Notes: generated by a model not told the origin, from the letters alone. DNA of 64,000 nt from Tetrapyrgos nigripes (GCA_013368315.1 JAACJM010000001.1:1240001-1304000); one strand, 5' to 3'. Shown: positions 49,601 through 61,844, numbered from the stretch's first letter. Program-made: numbers and translations.

Positions 49601-52600
49601 ATCAGGATCTCACTCCAGGACCGTCTTTGTTTAGGGTAAACCAACAAGACGAGATCAATGCGCAGATCGAGGCTCTCCCTGTCATTAACATTCCTCAGAC
49701 GCCTTTGGCGAATGATGAAGCCCCTAGCTACTTCTCTATCGCCCCGTCTCTGGCGACCACTTCGAGTCTTACTACTCCACAACTTGGAGTACCGACTGTT
49801 GTCACGAGTTCCTCTGCAGAGGAAGCGCAGGAAATTATGAAAACTCCGGAAGACATTGCACTTCAGAGTAACTATAGCCTAGTGAAATGGAAGCATGAGG
49901 AGTTGCGTCGCATTTGGGAGTGGTATCTGCGAAAGAACTCCGATGACTTCATTGTGGAACGTTACCAGTGCATCAGCCTCCTCAGATACACCATCCCTAT
50001 CGCCGACTTTGGTTTACAGCGCGCATGCTTTGCACCACGACTTGAATACATTACTTTCTACGGCGAGAACGACTGCACTCTGGGCCAGTACATTGAGAAG
50101 GCTGTCACTGATACGCTTGTCTCCTTTTTAGACCCCAGAGCCATTTGTACTGGCAAAGGCTGCGACAAGCCGCTTGCTCGTCACTGCCAAGTGTATGTTC
50201 ACAATCAGACCAGACTTTTCGTCGCGGTGGAGCAGTGGGACGGTCAAATCATTGGTCGCACCAATCATGTTCCTGCCCCCGATCTCATCACGACTTGGAG
50301 TGCTTGTCGCGTATGCGGCTCTGCCACTCCATTCATTCCTGTCTCGGAGGAGATGCAGAGATACTCTTTTGCAAAATTCCTGGAACTCCATTTCTATCCT
50401 GCAGACGTCAAACTGGTCCAAGGGGCAGGCTGCCAGCATAATATCTATCAACACCATATACGATATTTTGCGGCCAAGGGCATGACTGTCCGTTTCCAGG
50501 CTGATCCCATTACCCTGCATGAAGTCGTTTATCCTCCGTTCCGCATCCGAATTCGACCCGAGACCCAGCTGGAGCTGAAAAACAGTGACTATCGTCGTCT
50601 ACATCGCCGGAATATACAATGGTATACCGGCCTCATCGACGATCTGAAGCTTATCAGCATCGAATCAGCCACCGGTGACGAGGAGAGTGATGCTGCTTTA
50701 CTCGCCAGCATCAATAACCTGATCTCCAGAGCCGAATCAGAGCGAGGAGATATCGAGAAACTCATCAATAAGATCTACAAAGATACTCCTCCTACCGATA
50801 CGCTGGCTCTGAACCAAGTGCGTTCATACATGCAAGACAAGATTGTCGCTTGGCAGCAGGACTTTGATCGATTGCCCAAACCTAAAGCACCTCCGACTGT
50901 TGACAGAAATAGCAAAAGAGTGTCTACATTTGGATCAGTCAGAATCTGGCCAAGAAGATATGACTTGTCAGGCGCTTGGGATTACCCTCACCTTCCATCA
51001 TCGAGTGTCTCCGAGGCAGAAGAAGGTCCTTTGAAGGGAATGAGGAGAGTGACTGGAGATTCGTTCGCATCCTCATGTTCTGAGGCTTCTGAACCTGAAC
51101 CCGAGCCCGAAAAAGCTGAAGAGCCCAAGATCCCTTCCAATACTTCCAAAGTCAATGTGCCCGCAGCCAGTGCAGATGAGCAAGCGATGACCGACAAATC
51201 GGATGATGATTCAGATAACACAATCGAAGCTGCTAGGGAGGATACGCATGATACTCCATTGTCCCCTTCCCAGGTAGGTAAATTGCTTCGACGTGCTCTA
51301 TCCTTACTTACGTGACATCATAGTCTGAACGTCCATCTCAAAGAGCCTCGAGGTTACCGCGGCGTACAGCTCATAAACCAAGCGTAGCAGAGCTTGTCAA
51401 GAAGTATCAGGATTTTTTACCTGCCCAGGGTGTCCGAGAACTCTCAAAGACTGCATTTCCACCACCAGTTTCGATTTCAGAAAGCGATCAAGAATATACC
51501 TCCCCACTCCAATATCGGCATCTTGTCCGGAATCGTACCAAACACCGCATACCTTCCCACCAGGGTTCGATTTCCGATTTTGAGCAAGGATACGCCGCCA
51601 ACATAGCCCCTCGTTATTTGACGCATTCGAGACGCAGTCTAAGACAAGTGGTTAGCCGGATACCTGGCCCTGCAGGAGTTGTGTTTGAGTCCCGAGACTC
51701 GTCTCGCAGACCATCTCCAGAAAAGCGATCATCCAATTCAAGTGGTAAAGGCAGAGAACGCAGAGGTGAAAGAGCTTCATCGCCTCCTCCCAACGCAAAA
51801 GCTTCTGCTTTTGCCGCGGGAACGAGACAAGCCCGGTCGAAGCGGTCAAAAGACAAGACTCCAGCTCGTCCTACATCTAGTGCAATGTCGAAATCCAATT
51901 TGAGAAGACCAGTCGTCACGCCGGGCGGGAAAGTCTCTAGTATGGCAAAGCACTTTGAGCGCCTTGGCCGGGATGCCGAGAAGTCCAGGAGCCGCTATAA
52001 TGTCATCCGCGGCAGACGTGCTCGTCCAGTCGCTTCCGCTAGAGCAAAGGTTGAAGTATTGGACAGCGTTCAAGATGCGATGAAGGACGAGAGTGATAGC
52101 TCGGATTCATCAAGCGAGGCCGACGATGAAGGCGATGACAATGAAGAAGAAAAGAAGACTGACTCCTCCAAACCACAGACCGAATCTCCAGACTCAGAAA
52201 CAGCTCCAGCAGAAGGGATCGTACCAAAGACAGCACCTGCCGTCGCTTCGTTCCCTGAATCCTCGCAGACCGCTGATCGTCCTCAGGATTTGGAAGTCAG
52301 TAGGCCTGTCCCAGGACCAATATCCCTTCCCCCTTCCCCACTTCTCAAGATGGATCATGGCGTCCCTGTTACTCCACCGCATTCTGACCTCGACATGCCA
52401 ACACCTGGGGCGGAACGCCATTCAATTTTGAAGGCTATATCTGGGTTCTGGTTGCAGCCAACGCCAATGACTCGTAATTCGCTGGACAACGATGACTTGA
52501 TGACAGACCCAGAGCATATATTCCGAGATTCTTCAATGGTGGTCCGAACCGATGAACCAACATCTATCATAGCTCTGGCCCTTAAGTGAGTGGATATGTT

Positions 52601-54194
52601 CGGTCTTTGAATCCAGGATTTACCGATCTGCTCTTATGTAGTTCTCCACAATATCGCGATATGTTGGCTAAATCCCGCGCCGAGAAACGTACAGCACGTG
52701 AAGCCCGCTTGACCGAGGGTGAAGCGTTCATGCCAGACGATCGCTCGGTCGCTGAATCCACGTCTACGTGGGGGGTGGTCAACGTAGATGCTTCAGAACT
52801 GGCCGATCCGACTGAAGAGTTGCGAGTACCATCCTCAAAGCTTCCCTGGCTCATAAGTGGGTAATCCCTTTACGGTCAAAACTATGCTTGGCACTGATTA
52901 CTTTACTCGTAGCATTCGAAAGCGGTGGTCTGACGATCAGCTGTACCGTCTTGTATCCTGAACAATTTGACGCCCTGCGAAGGACATACGACTGCGAAAG
53001 AAGTATGATTGAGTCTCTTGCTAGATGTGTCAAATGGAATGCAAGTGGTGGAAAATCGGGCTCTGCATTCCTGAAAACTGGCGGTATGTTCTCATACGCA
53101 TACGCCGGCTGCGCATATCTGACATTCTCCGAAAATACAGACGATCGTTTCATTGCTAAAGAATTATCCAGAGCAGAGTTACAGACTATGGAAACCTTCG
53201 CTCCTGCCTACTTTGACTATATGTCTTCTGCTGTATCTGCCAATGTTGGTGCCCGATTAAAATTGATGATGTCTCAACTGACGCATACATAGCGCCCAAC
53301 TCTTCTCGCCAAAGTCTTCGGATGTTATAAATTGACCTTCAAGAAATCGGATAACGACAAAGGTCCAGGCAGGTCCAAATCGACCCAAATGAACCTCTTA
53401 GTGATGGAAAATTTGTTCTACGATAAACGGTTCTCCAAAGTATGTTTTTGTTCTTGCCACGTCGAAAGTCTCATCTTCTCATGTCGGGAACAGATCTATG
53501 ACCTCAAAGGTTCTCTTCGTAATCGCCACGTTCAATCTACCGGCAGAGAGAATGAAGTACTATTGGACGAGAATCTGGTCCAGAGTACGTCGACTAGTTG
53601 AAAATTGGTCGGCCTGACACTCACATCCCCATCAGCTGCTCATCTGGAACCATTCTACCTAAGGGAACATTCAAAGCGCATACTTCGAGGAGCCTTGTAC
53701 AATGACAGCAAATTTTTGGCAGATATCAATGTTATGGACTATTCATTGGTTTGCGGGGTGAGTCAGCTCACCAGCCGCATTCTAAAAGCGCTTATTCCTT
53801 GTTTATTCCAGGTGGACAGCAAGAACAATGAGCTGGTGGTTGGCATAGTCGGTCAGTACTTTGTCACGCCGAAGCAAATCGATCAAGCTGCTCACTTCCC
53901 TTTGAACAGACTATATTCGTACTTATACCTGGGACAAAAAGCTGGAGAGTTGGGTGAAGGAGTCTGCTTTCTTGGGGGGAGGAAAAGGAGAACCAACAAT
54001 CATTACACCAAAGCAATATAGGCAAAGGTTTATCAGCGCCATGGAACGTTATTTCCCATTGGTATGTCTATTGTCTTGGTTTCTTTTGGTAATGACAACT
54101 GAAAGTTGTCTGATAGATACCAGATCGCTGGATGAAGCAAAAGGATACACCGGAAGAAGATACCTCTTTGACAGAATTGTGGCCAGACTGGTAA
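46664..54194 (+). CDS. fab1: FAB1/PIKfyve phosphatidylinositol-3-phosphate 5-kinase
   Basis: Lipid kinase making PI(3,5)P2 on endosome and vacuole membranes, which controls vacuole size and traffic. Roughly 2,200-2,300 residues. Domain order: Ser/Thr-rich N-terminus; FYVE finger ([23 protein letters not shown]; about 47360-47620) that binds PI3P; chaperonin-like CCT domain ([44 protein letters not shown]; about 48600-49110); Cys/His-rich region ([33 protein letters not shown]); acidic disordered stretches; C-terminal PIP kinase domain ([60 protein letters not shown]). The catalytic motifs look intact. The coding sequence of the CCT to acidic region is one exon of almost 3 kb, long for this window. 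Confidence 0.95.
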
Positions 54195-54565
54195 ATTTGC
54201 TCTAATCTTATTATTTTCTCGATTATTGGACACGCTTCAGCATTTGTATCACTATTACTCATTGCATTTATCTCTTGGATGACGACACCTTATATGTATA
54301 TATGCAAGCCTTTGCAACTGCAATTTCGAGTGGGCAACCCGAAGTCATTGTTTCCAGGCACGTCGTTGATGCACCTCTGGCTTGGAAAAATGAATAGCTG
54401 GTTGATTGTCCAACTTCACTCCTGCGAAGAACTGTTATTACAACCTCTATGAGGGGCAAAGGCTCGCCGCTTGTACTGTAGTGTAAGCTCTAGTAAATTA
54501 CGATGTCCTTTTGGAATAATGAGAGCAGGGTTCAAATGCAAAAAGTCAGTCACCAAGAAAAACAA
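54195..54565. other. Convergent intergenic region
   Basis: 371 bp between the 3' ends of fab1 and the polyprenyl-synthase-like gene. An AT-rich stretch at about 54290-54305. Nothing else recognised. Confidence 0.5.
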
Positions 54566-56069
54566 TCACCACGTCTGCTCAACTACACGCTCAGTCAACT
54601 CCTCCAGGGCGTCACGAGTATCACTACGAGGTAACAAGTACAATAATTTCCTAGCCTTTTCTGCATGTGTCCGTGCTAGGGCTCGGGTACGTTCCACACC
54701 TGACGAAACACGGATAAGATGACGAGCCTGTGTACACAATTTAGCCAAAAAATCTGTTAAAAGACAACAATGAACCTACATGCTCAGCATCCCCGGAATT
54801 AGAAAAATTCCGCAGGATTAGAGGTCCCAGTTCGGGGTGGTCTTCCCATGCGTAGAGCAAAGGGCCCGTAGGAGTATCTGCTTGCGAAGCTTCATCCTCA
54901 GGTCTGTCAAACTGCCCTTCAGTGGCCTCGTAGTCAACAGTGTCTTTGGTTAGCTGAGCAATGGTTAGGTGAGTCTGGAGTGCTGCAGCAAGCAAAGGCA
55001 TGCGTACCTGGTTAGCAAGACCCAAATGGCGTCCATATGCATACGCGACCTCCTTCAAAATTTCTCCTTCTCTACTACCACCAAGTATGACTGCGCCTCG
55101 AGCACCTTTGGCGAGTAAACTAGCATGCTCAAGGTATATTCTATTGAAGTAATTTCGCCAGGCTCGGTCGGGATTTGATGGGGAGGGTATAGGATGTGAC
55201 GAGGGGACGTTTTTCATACGCCAAATCGTCCCTTCAACGATATTCGAAATGACACTTGCAATGAGCTCGACGACTTCATCATCACCCAGTCTAGACAATG
55301 TGCAACTAGCACGTCCTAGGAGAAAATCTCCTCCAAGAATAGCCAGCTTGTTCCCCATGGTGTCTTTAGTACTCGGCGAGTTTTTGGCGACAAATGTCCT
55401 GTCAATGACTTGGTCGTGAAAAGAGGACGCGATGTGAATCATCTCTACGAGCTGGGCAAGTCGAAATTGAGAAGGGAGAATGGTGGGTGGGTTGGCGAGT
55501 GTGAATGTGTCGTGTGACTTGGCAGACGAGTCGGGGAGTGGGGGTAGCGTAGGTTGGATTTTTGGCGTTTGAAGGGGAAATAGGGAGTCGAATGACGCAG
55601 TATGGTCAGGCATGTTTGGATTCCAGTTGTTGAGCACACCAGCACGCGTCAATGGTTGGTTGAGCTCTTCATCCCGACCAATGAGGTGCTCGCAATGTGC
55701 TATCCATTTTTTCTCCTCCCATCCATGAGCCAGCCCATTCGTCGCCCTTGCAAATAATAGTACCACGAGTGGCCGCAATTGTTGAGATGGGTGCAGGTAA
55801 TAGTGTTGTGCAATGTTGCTGAGAGCCGGGTGAGCTGAGCCGAGCAGACCTGATAGATTGTTTCGTAGCTGTGATAGCTCGCGAGCCAAAAGCACGTAGG
55901 GGTCAGGTCTGCAGGGTATGACAGGGATTTCTACTGTAGTAGGATGGAGTTGCTGAGCGACCGGCTTTTTGTTATGAACGAGAACACCGTGTCGCCTGCA
56001 TCCGTACCGCGTGACGAAGAAATTTTGGGAAACAACTTTTCTGCGGGTAGATAGAGACCATGGTTGCAT
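54566..56069 (-). CDS. Polyprenyl synthase-like protein, probably PDSS2/Dlp1 subunit
   Basis: Trans-polyprenyl synthase fold, but probably the non-catalytic partner of a heteromeric synthase (S. pombe Dlp1, human PDSS2) that makes the ubiquinone side chain in mitochondria. Three exons sum to 1,398 bases, giving 465 residues. The N-terminus MQPWSLSTRRKVV looks like a mitochondrial signal. Family-like stretches: QLVEMIHIASSFHDQVID (about 206-223), GNKLAILGGDFLLGRAS, VELIASVISNIVEG, LLYAWEDHPELGPLI, ARHLIRVSSGVERTRALA. The first Asp-rich motif, normally DDxxD, reads DQVID, and the second reads KDTVD. The KT before ASLLAK is EH. These losses argue against independent catalysis. An insertion of about 65 residues precedes the first motif. 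COQ1 itself is the alternative. Confidence 0.82.
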
Positions 56070-56359
56070 GCTCCTGGGAACGTCGTCGACGACGTTGGCG
56101 GCAACCTTGAGTCGGTGAATGGGCCCGGCTCTGGTGGTGTCTGAATGAAATCAGCGGTGACGGTGTGAAAGAATTCCGGCAGCATTATTTTTACGATTTT
56201 GCCCGGCGATCCCGCCCAATAGCACCAAGTTTATACCATCGTTCTACAGCACCTAAATTACACGTGTAGGTATCATTGCTAAAGAAAGAAAGAACCTAGA
56301 AAGAACCAGCGAGAAGTAGGAATTCACTGTCGCATCCAGAATACTCGACGCGTCCAACC
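56070..56359. other. Intergenic region upstream of the Dlp1-like gene
   Basis: 290 bp between two minus-strand genes; must contain the promoter of the polyprenyl-synthase-like gene. Nothing else recognised. Confidence 0.45.
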
Positions 56360-56937
56360 TCAATCAACTACCGCGCCAATCCTATTGAAGGTCCATTCGA
56401 GGCAGGCGGCGGCTTGGGAGCAGTGAGATGTGCCCGGAATCTACAAAGTGTTTTTGCAAAGTGAGTGGCCAACGCGGTTCCCTGGATTCTCATTCAGCAT
56501 AAAAAAAGGGACGCGGTGGGAAGGACCCCCACCTTAATCCTGAGTTCTTCCCAATCAACAGAATCCGTAGCATTCAAAGTCAGAAGCATCAGAGGTTGAT
56601 GGTCTTCGGACAAAGGCTGTGGAAGTTCCTCTTCTGGCTCGTCAATAGGAAGGACGATGACACGACCCAACTAACGATTCGCAGTCAACGAGCTGCAATG
56701 GTCTCGACAGGAATACAAACCTACTTCACCCTCATTTGTCAAGTATCCTTGGCCTTGAGTGTCCTGCCATATCCTCCAGCTCACTCCTACGACGAGATGG
56801 ATGTCATCCTTTGACCTGGACGGATCAGATGCGTAGGAGACGAGGTGACCACCCGGAGTATGGAGTATTGCAGTGTGTAGATCAGGAAGAGATAGGACTT
56901 GAGAAAGTAGCGTGTGCAACGTAGAGAGGGCCAACAT
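56360..56937 (-). CDS. Small Roadblock/LC7-like protein
   Basis: Three exons sum to 432 bases, giving 143 residues. The start MLALSTLHTLLSQVLSLPDL and the following AILHTPGGHLVSYAS and VGVSWRIWQDTQGQGY have the pattern of a Roadblock/LC7 fold, as in LAMTOR2, the Ragulator/EGO subunit that anchors Rag GTPases at the lysosome or vacuole. The second half (LGRVIVLPIDEPEEELPQP, LMLLTLNATDSVDWEELR) is compatible with the remaining strands and helix. The last exon (CSQAAACLEWTFN) was placed by frame only and is less certain. The family call rests on pattern, not on a strict motif; LAMTOR2, LAMTOR4 or another longin/Roadblock protein are possible. Confidence 0.55.
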
Positions 56938-57965
56938 GTTCTGCTTGATTTCGTCATTGTCAATGCCACACTAATTAGTGACGGATATAGCATCCTTTAC
57001 TCCGTCACCTTTCCTGCTTCGATTCAATTTGGAAAATTCGTCAAGCGAACCAATCCAAACCAGTCTTCACAAAACCGGTACCGGAGAATTTTCTTCCTTC
57101 CAAAACCCCCGATAGGGCTTGCAAGACATATGCTCAAAAACCTAAAACGCTATACTACCCACTCACAGCCTCGATTTGGGACTGCTCTCGCCTAGTGGCA
57201 CCTTGAGATATGACGGTCCTGGGATACTACACCTTGTAATCGTGCACCTCTCGGGGTCTCTTTCAAACTTCCTCAGTGTGGAGCCTGAAAAGTCCACGGT
57301 TTTTTTAGTCAGGCGAGTGCCAACCGCCGAAAAGGTAAGAGGGCCTTGGTCTTTCCTTTCCGTTCTCGGGTTTCTCTGAAGGTTCTCCAAGATCTCCTCA
57401 ACCAACAGCTACCGGGAAATGTACAAGCCAATCCCAGGTGGTGTAGACCTCTTGCAACGTAATCATCAAAACGGTAAATCTACCTTGCTTCTCAAGTAGA
57501 AGACCGGTGTTTGCGGTTCATCCGAGCAAGCAGCAATGCCTAGTACACGATGTGCGTGAGAGGTTGGATGAAGATACACCCCAGAGTTACGAGGCCTTGA
57601 GGTATTTGTGCCAGAGGAACATAAGTCTGCAGATTGAGCGCTCAGAAGCAAACTAGCTAGCTAGCTCTAAAGAAAAGCATTGATCATTCATCGGTATATA
57701 CTACGATAGAACGTGGAAAGGAAGAAGACAAGAATAAACAGAAAAAGAGCAGAGAGACATAAAGATAGGCGACTACGACTAAGATTATCTACATTAACAA
57801 TGTAGATGCCATATTTACAGACAGGTTCATACCATCGGTCATACAGAGTTTTTTGAGAGGAGAGAGATGGAATATTAATCATGATTCATAAGCCATCATA
57901 GTCCCGGAAATAAGTAGAACCGTTCTTGACTAGGCAATGTATGCGCATATACATTACTCATCTCG
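56938..57965. other. Intergenic region without recognised gene
   Basis: About 1 kb between two minus-strand genes. Several frames of 60-90 codons overlap one another on both strands, none with a known motif. A short GCTAGCTAGCTAG-type repeat occurs near 57654-57666. The right part is the 3' flank of the RRM gene. Confidence 0.45.
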
Positions 57966-60629
57966 TCATGGCCGCTTAGAATTTTGCTACAGCCAAAACA
58001 CGTCAGTCTTGTGTTCCTTCAAAGGTCGATGTCGACAAAATACACTCACTAAGAACGACATTAATTGTTGGTAATTTGCACCAGGGGGAGCGCCTGGTGG
58101 AGGCGTACTCATCATGGGTGGAGGTGGGGCGCCATAAGGAGGCATTCCAGGTGGTAACGACCCAGCCGGTGCAGTTGGCTGCTGCTGTTGCTGAGCACTC
58201 TGCAACAGTGCCATGATATTGGGAGGAAGATTGTTCAACGCTGCCGAAGGAGGTGGTCCTGCGGATGGTGGTGCTGATGACGGAGGCATAGGTGCACCAT
58301 AAGGATTTGGAGGTGGTGGATAGGGAGGTTGCTGTAACCCAGATGATGGAGGAGGGGGATAGTAAGAATTAGGCTGGCCTCCGGGAGGAGGCATTGAAGG
58401 CATCCCAGGTATCCCAGGGGCTGGGGCCGTTGGTGCACTGCCGGTTTGAGGCTGTTTCAAGGCAGCAAGCAGTTGCTGCACTTTGCGAGCTTGTTCAAGC
58501 CGCTCGTCAGGAGACTATATGGATTGGTCAGAACAAACCCCAGCGAACAAAAAAATCGGAGACTTACACCGGGAGGATTGTTGTATGGAGGTGGTCCTCC
58601 TGCAGAGGGACCACCATATCCTCCACGAGCCCCGCCACCACCACCGTCGTATCGATCATTGTAACCATTTGGTCCACCACCACGACGACCGCTAGCATGA
58701 CCCCCACCATAGTCATCGTCGTATCTGCCCCGACGATCACGATCACGCCCATAGTCTCTGCGATCGTCATCGTTGTCATACCCTCCTCCCCCTCCACCAC
58801 CACCACCGCCACCACTACCACCACGACCTCGTCCACGGCCACGTCCCCGTCCACCACGTCCCCGTCGGCCGCCATCTTCATTCCAATCACGTCCACCACT
58901 GACAAAAAATCTTCAGTAAACGACCTAAGAGTAAGCAAAAATCAACGGACCGATGTGATCCTTGAGCACCGCCTTCATTTGGATCCCAGGCAAAGGCAAC
59001 GTCCATGACACCGTCTTGTAGCACTTGGTGTCTCAGACGTTCGAAGGCTTCGTCACACGCCTAAAGAAAGCAGATAAACAAACATTCCGCTTCTTGAGAC
59101 AATTTCTCACTCACCCTTGTATCGTAGTATTCCACGTACCGAGAACTGCATCAGAATGTTAGAACAAATGAGTAACTTCGGGAAGACCTCAATGCTTACT
59201 CTATACGATCTCCGACAGGTTGCAGAGACTTTACATCTCCAAACTGCTGGAATTTTCGCCGGACCTCATTGTCGTCAATAGGTTGAGATGAGTTTCTGAG
59301 TGTCACCTGCAAACAACCTTGTAATTGCTGAGAGATGTTTATCAGTGTCGAAGAGGCAGTTGAGGCCGCGGAATAAGCTCACGTAGTTTTTATCATCAGA
59401 ACCACGGTCGTCTCTCGGCAGAGAATAATGGACATCAATCTGGGTGGAAGTGTTAACAGGCGCGACCTCTCAAATCATTAAAACTTACAGGTCTACCGCT
59501 TATTTCAGACCCTTGAAGACGTTCTCGAGCTCTTTCAGCTGCACGTAAGTCATACTTGATTTCTGTTAATTTCTGACGGACGGCTAACCACAGCGACAAC
59601 TCACATAAGTCACAAAGACCATTCCTCTTGTGGAGATTAGATCGAAGAAGGTCTTAATGTCTCCATGCTCCTCAAATTGGCGACGCACATCCGCGCTGCT
59701 TGTCTCATACTAAATTTTTTCTTATCAGCTCACAGTTCATGAAATTGGAGAAAAGGAGTCGCAGCTAATGGAAAAAAAGAAGACTTAAAGTAATGCTTGC
59801 CTTAATGTTCCGGATGAATAAGGTGCGACATGGGCGCTCTCGCTGGATGCGTTCCTCAATTATCGAGTCATGAACTTTGTCATCTTTCTCCTTACGAGGG
59901 GGTCGTCTTGTCCGACCGAATGAGTCTTCCCCATAACCTGAGTTGTCTGATGATGTGAACAGAGTGAGAAAGCGATCATGATAGAGCAAGAAAACCAAGC
60001 GAAGTGGAGACGTAGCAAGGCATCAGGCATGTCAGACATGCAGAGGAAGTGAATGCTTCAAAACACGGGCGATCTTTCGAGGTTTACTTCCAAAGGAAAA
60101 TCAGGGTCTCAGCGCGAGATGCCATAAAGTTTTCACAGCGACGCTCTCGAAAAAGACAGACTCATGGAAAGTAGCCTCAGTCTAGCGTGCCAGGACTAAC
60201 GACGGCCAAATATCCGCGTGCCTCACGATTCAGTTAAAGACTCCGTCTCCTGTACTTCGCGATAGGGATCCACTGAATCTCAAGTTCAAGCGCACCTTCA
60301 GATTTGCCATATCCCTGATTGTAACCGCCATACTGGGGACCGCCGCCCCAATTGTTTTGATAATAAGAATTTTGCGGAGCTGCATCATAATTACTGTATG
60401 CAGCCATGTCGTCCGAAGATGGTCCTTGATCATATGCGTCGTAGCTCATGTCATAATTCCCTCCGCCTCCTGCGGCTCCTCCTCCTCCTCCTCCACCTCC
60501 GTAGCCGCCGCCGCCTCCTCGGCCACGGCCATAACCTCTTCCCCTACCGCCTCTGTGAGGCCTGTCGGAGCCTGCACCTCCTCCTCGGTGATGATGCTCG
60601 TATCCGCCGTATGGATGATGGCGGTTCAT
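57966..60629 (-). CDS. Mei2-like RNA-binding protein with two RRMs
   Basis: RNA-binding protein, 11 exons summing to 1,794 bases, giving 597 residues. The N-terminus is Gly/Tyr/Arg-rich (exon 1, 60296-60629). RRM1: RPCRTLFIRNIKYETSSADV, RGMVFVTYYDLRAAERARE, then IDVHYSLPRDD. RRM2: LQVTLRNSSQPIDDNEVRRK, RYVEYYDTRACDEAFERLR, MDVAFAWDP. RRM1 resembles the first RRM of Mei2-type meiosis and RNA-decay regulators, but the C-terminal Mei2 RRM3 is absent. Instead there are RGG-rich and Pro/Gln-rich tails (PPPSAALNNLPPNIMALL, QQQQ). The intron 59710-59800 uses a GC donor (AAG/GCAAGC), and the first intron, 349 bp, is much longer than others here. Diverges from the Rab5 gene (244 bp between starts). 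Confidence 0.85.
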
Positions 60630-60873
60630 GACCTTTCCCTGAAAGTTTGACCGAGACTCAGATGACGTGTCGTATGACGAGAAACGAAAAGCGCACTCCA
60701 GGCGCAAAACGAGGTGACAGTAGACTGAGAACTTGTAGGTAGTGCAAAGAAGGGTGTCTGTTGATGGTGATGGAAGAGAAGGAAAGAGGAAAATTGCGGA
60801 CACATCGATTCGGGACGGGTATTGCCGAAGACTGAAACTGCACGCGGAGCTGCCACTTCTGCTGCTGACGACG
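60630..60873. promoter_or_regulatory. Bidirectional promoter between the RRM gene and Rab5
   Basis: 244 bp between the divergent start codons. It must carry the 5' control regions of both genes. No defined element could be assigned. Confidence 0.5.
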
Positions 60874-61844
60874 ATGTCCAAGCAATTCCAATTTAAACTC
60901 GTTCTCCTCGGTATGTCTTCTCTGCTTCTCAATTCCCTTTCCTTATCTTCTTCCAGGTGAATCTGCGGTAGGCAAGTCCAGGTACGCCCGTCTCCAACTC
61001 ACCGCCCCCTCCTCGTCTCACTCGCGTCAGTCTTGTCCTGCGCTTCGTCAAAGACCAGTTCGATGACTATAGGGAAAGCACAATTGGAGGTTTGCTATAT
61101 CCTTATCACACCCAACTCGCCGCTCATGCTCCGACCCAGCTGCATTCCTGACACAGACCGTCACTCTCGAGGACCAGACTACTGTCAAGTTTGAGATATG
61201 GTATGTCGCTTACTCTCATCTCAATCGCATACCCTTATGGCTCGTCTCAGGGATACTGCCGGTCAAGAGCGATACAAGGTTTGTAAACTCGTCTAGTCCG
61301 TCGGACCCGAAGCTAACTCTTTATTACAGTCTCTTGTGCGTCAATACTTACAACCACTCAATTCCCTCTAATCCCCCTTCAGGCTCCAATGTACTACCGG
61401 AATGCTAACTGCGCAGTCGTCGTCTATGACATAACGCAATCCGCCTCATTAGACAAGGCGCGCAATTGGGTACGTGAGCTCCAACGTCAGGCCGATCCAT
61501 CTATCGTCATCGCTCTATGTGGGAACAAGTCCGATCTGTCTGCTCGCAGACAAGTGACAGAGGAGGAGGCTAAGAAGTACGCCGATGAGGAAGGCTTGAT
61601 GTGGGCAGAGACTAGCGCCAAGACAGGTGAGGGCGTGACGGAGATCTTTACAGCTATAGGTGCGTAGTGCTTCATGAGTCAGTTCGTCGTGTACCTCATC
61701 CTTCCTCCTACAGCCAAGAAACTTCCCTTGACTGCACTGCCGTCGAGGAGTGGTGCAGCTCGTGGTACTACCGCCGCTCGGTCAGGGGTAGACTTGAACA
61801 AGCAATCTACAGCCCAAGGCCAGAACGAACCTTGCAATTGCTAA
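60874..61844 (+). CDS. Rab5-type small GTPase
   Basis: Early-endosome Rab GTPase (Ypt51/Vps21 family). Eight exons sum to 624 bases, giving 207 residues, the normal size. P-loop GESAVGKSS, switch I ending [18 protein letters not shown] (Rab5-type), [22 protein letters not shown] and [10 protein letters not shown] are all present. The C-terminal CNC is a double geranylgeranylation site. Exon 6 (61330-61335) is only six bases, encoding Ser71-Leu72 of switch II. Without it two conserved residues would be lost in frame. Rab5 recruits PI3-kinase effectors whose product is the substrate of FAB1, encoded 7 kb away; the linkage may be chance. Confidence 0.95.

Noticed and set aside
49495..49782. Minus-strand open frame inside the FAB1 gene
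   Set aside because: It lies within the long FAB1 exon, has no family motif, and its composition mirrors the coding strand.
54470..54560. Possible tRNA because of GGTTCAAAT
   Set aside because: The flanks do not form an acceptor stem, D arm or anticodon arm; only the T-loop-like string is present.
54566..56069. Simple call as catalytic COQ1 (hexaprenyl/decaprenyl diphosphate synthase)
   Set aside because: Both Asp-rich metal motifs are altered and the substrate-binding KT is missing, so a PDSS2/Dlp1-type partner fits better.
57166..57405. Overlapping 67-80 codon frames on both strands as small genes
   Set aside because: No family motif, no clear intron structure, and the frames overlap each other. 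They look like chance frames in an intergenic region.
58394..59008. Long plus-strand open frame rich in Ser/Thr/Ile opposite the RRM gene
   Set aside because: It is the antisense reading of the Gly/Arg and Pro-rich exons of the RRM protein, whose domains and splice sites are convincing. Low-complexity repeats keep the opposite frame open.
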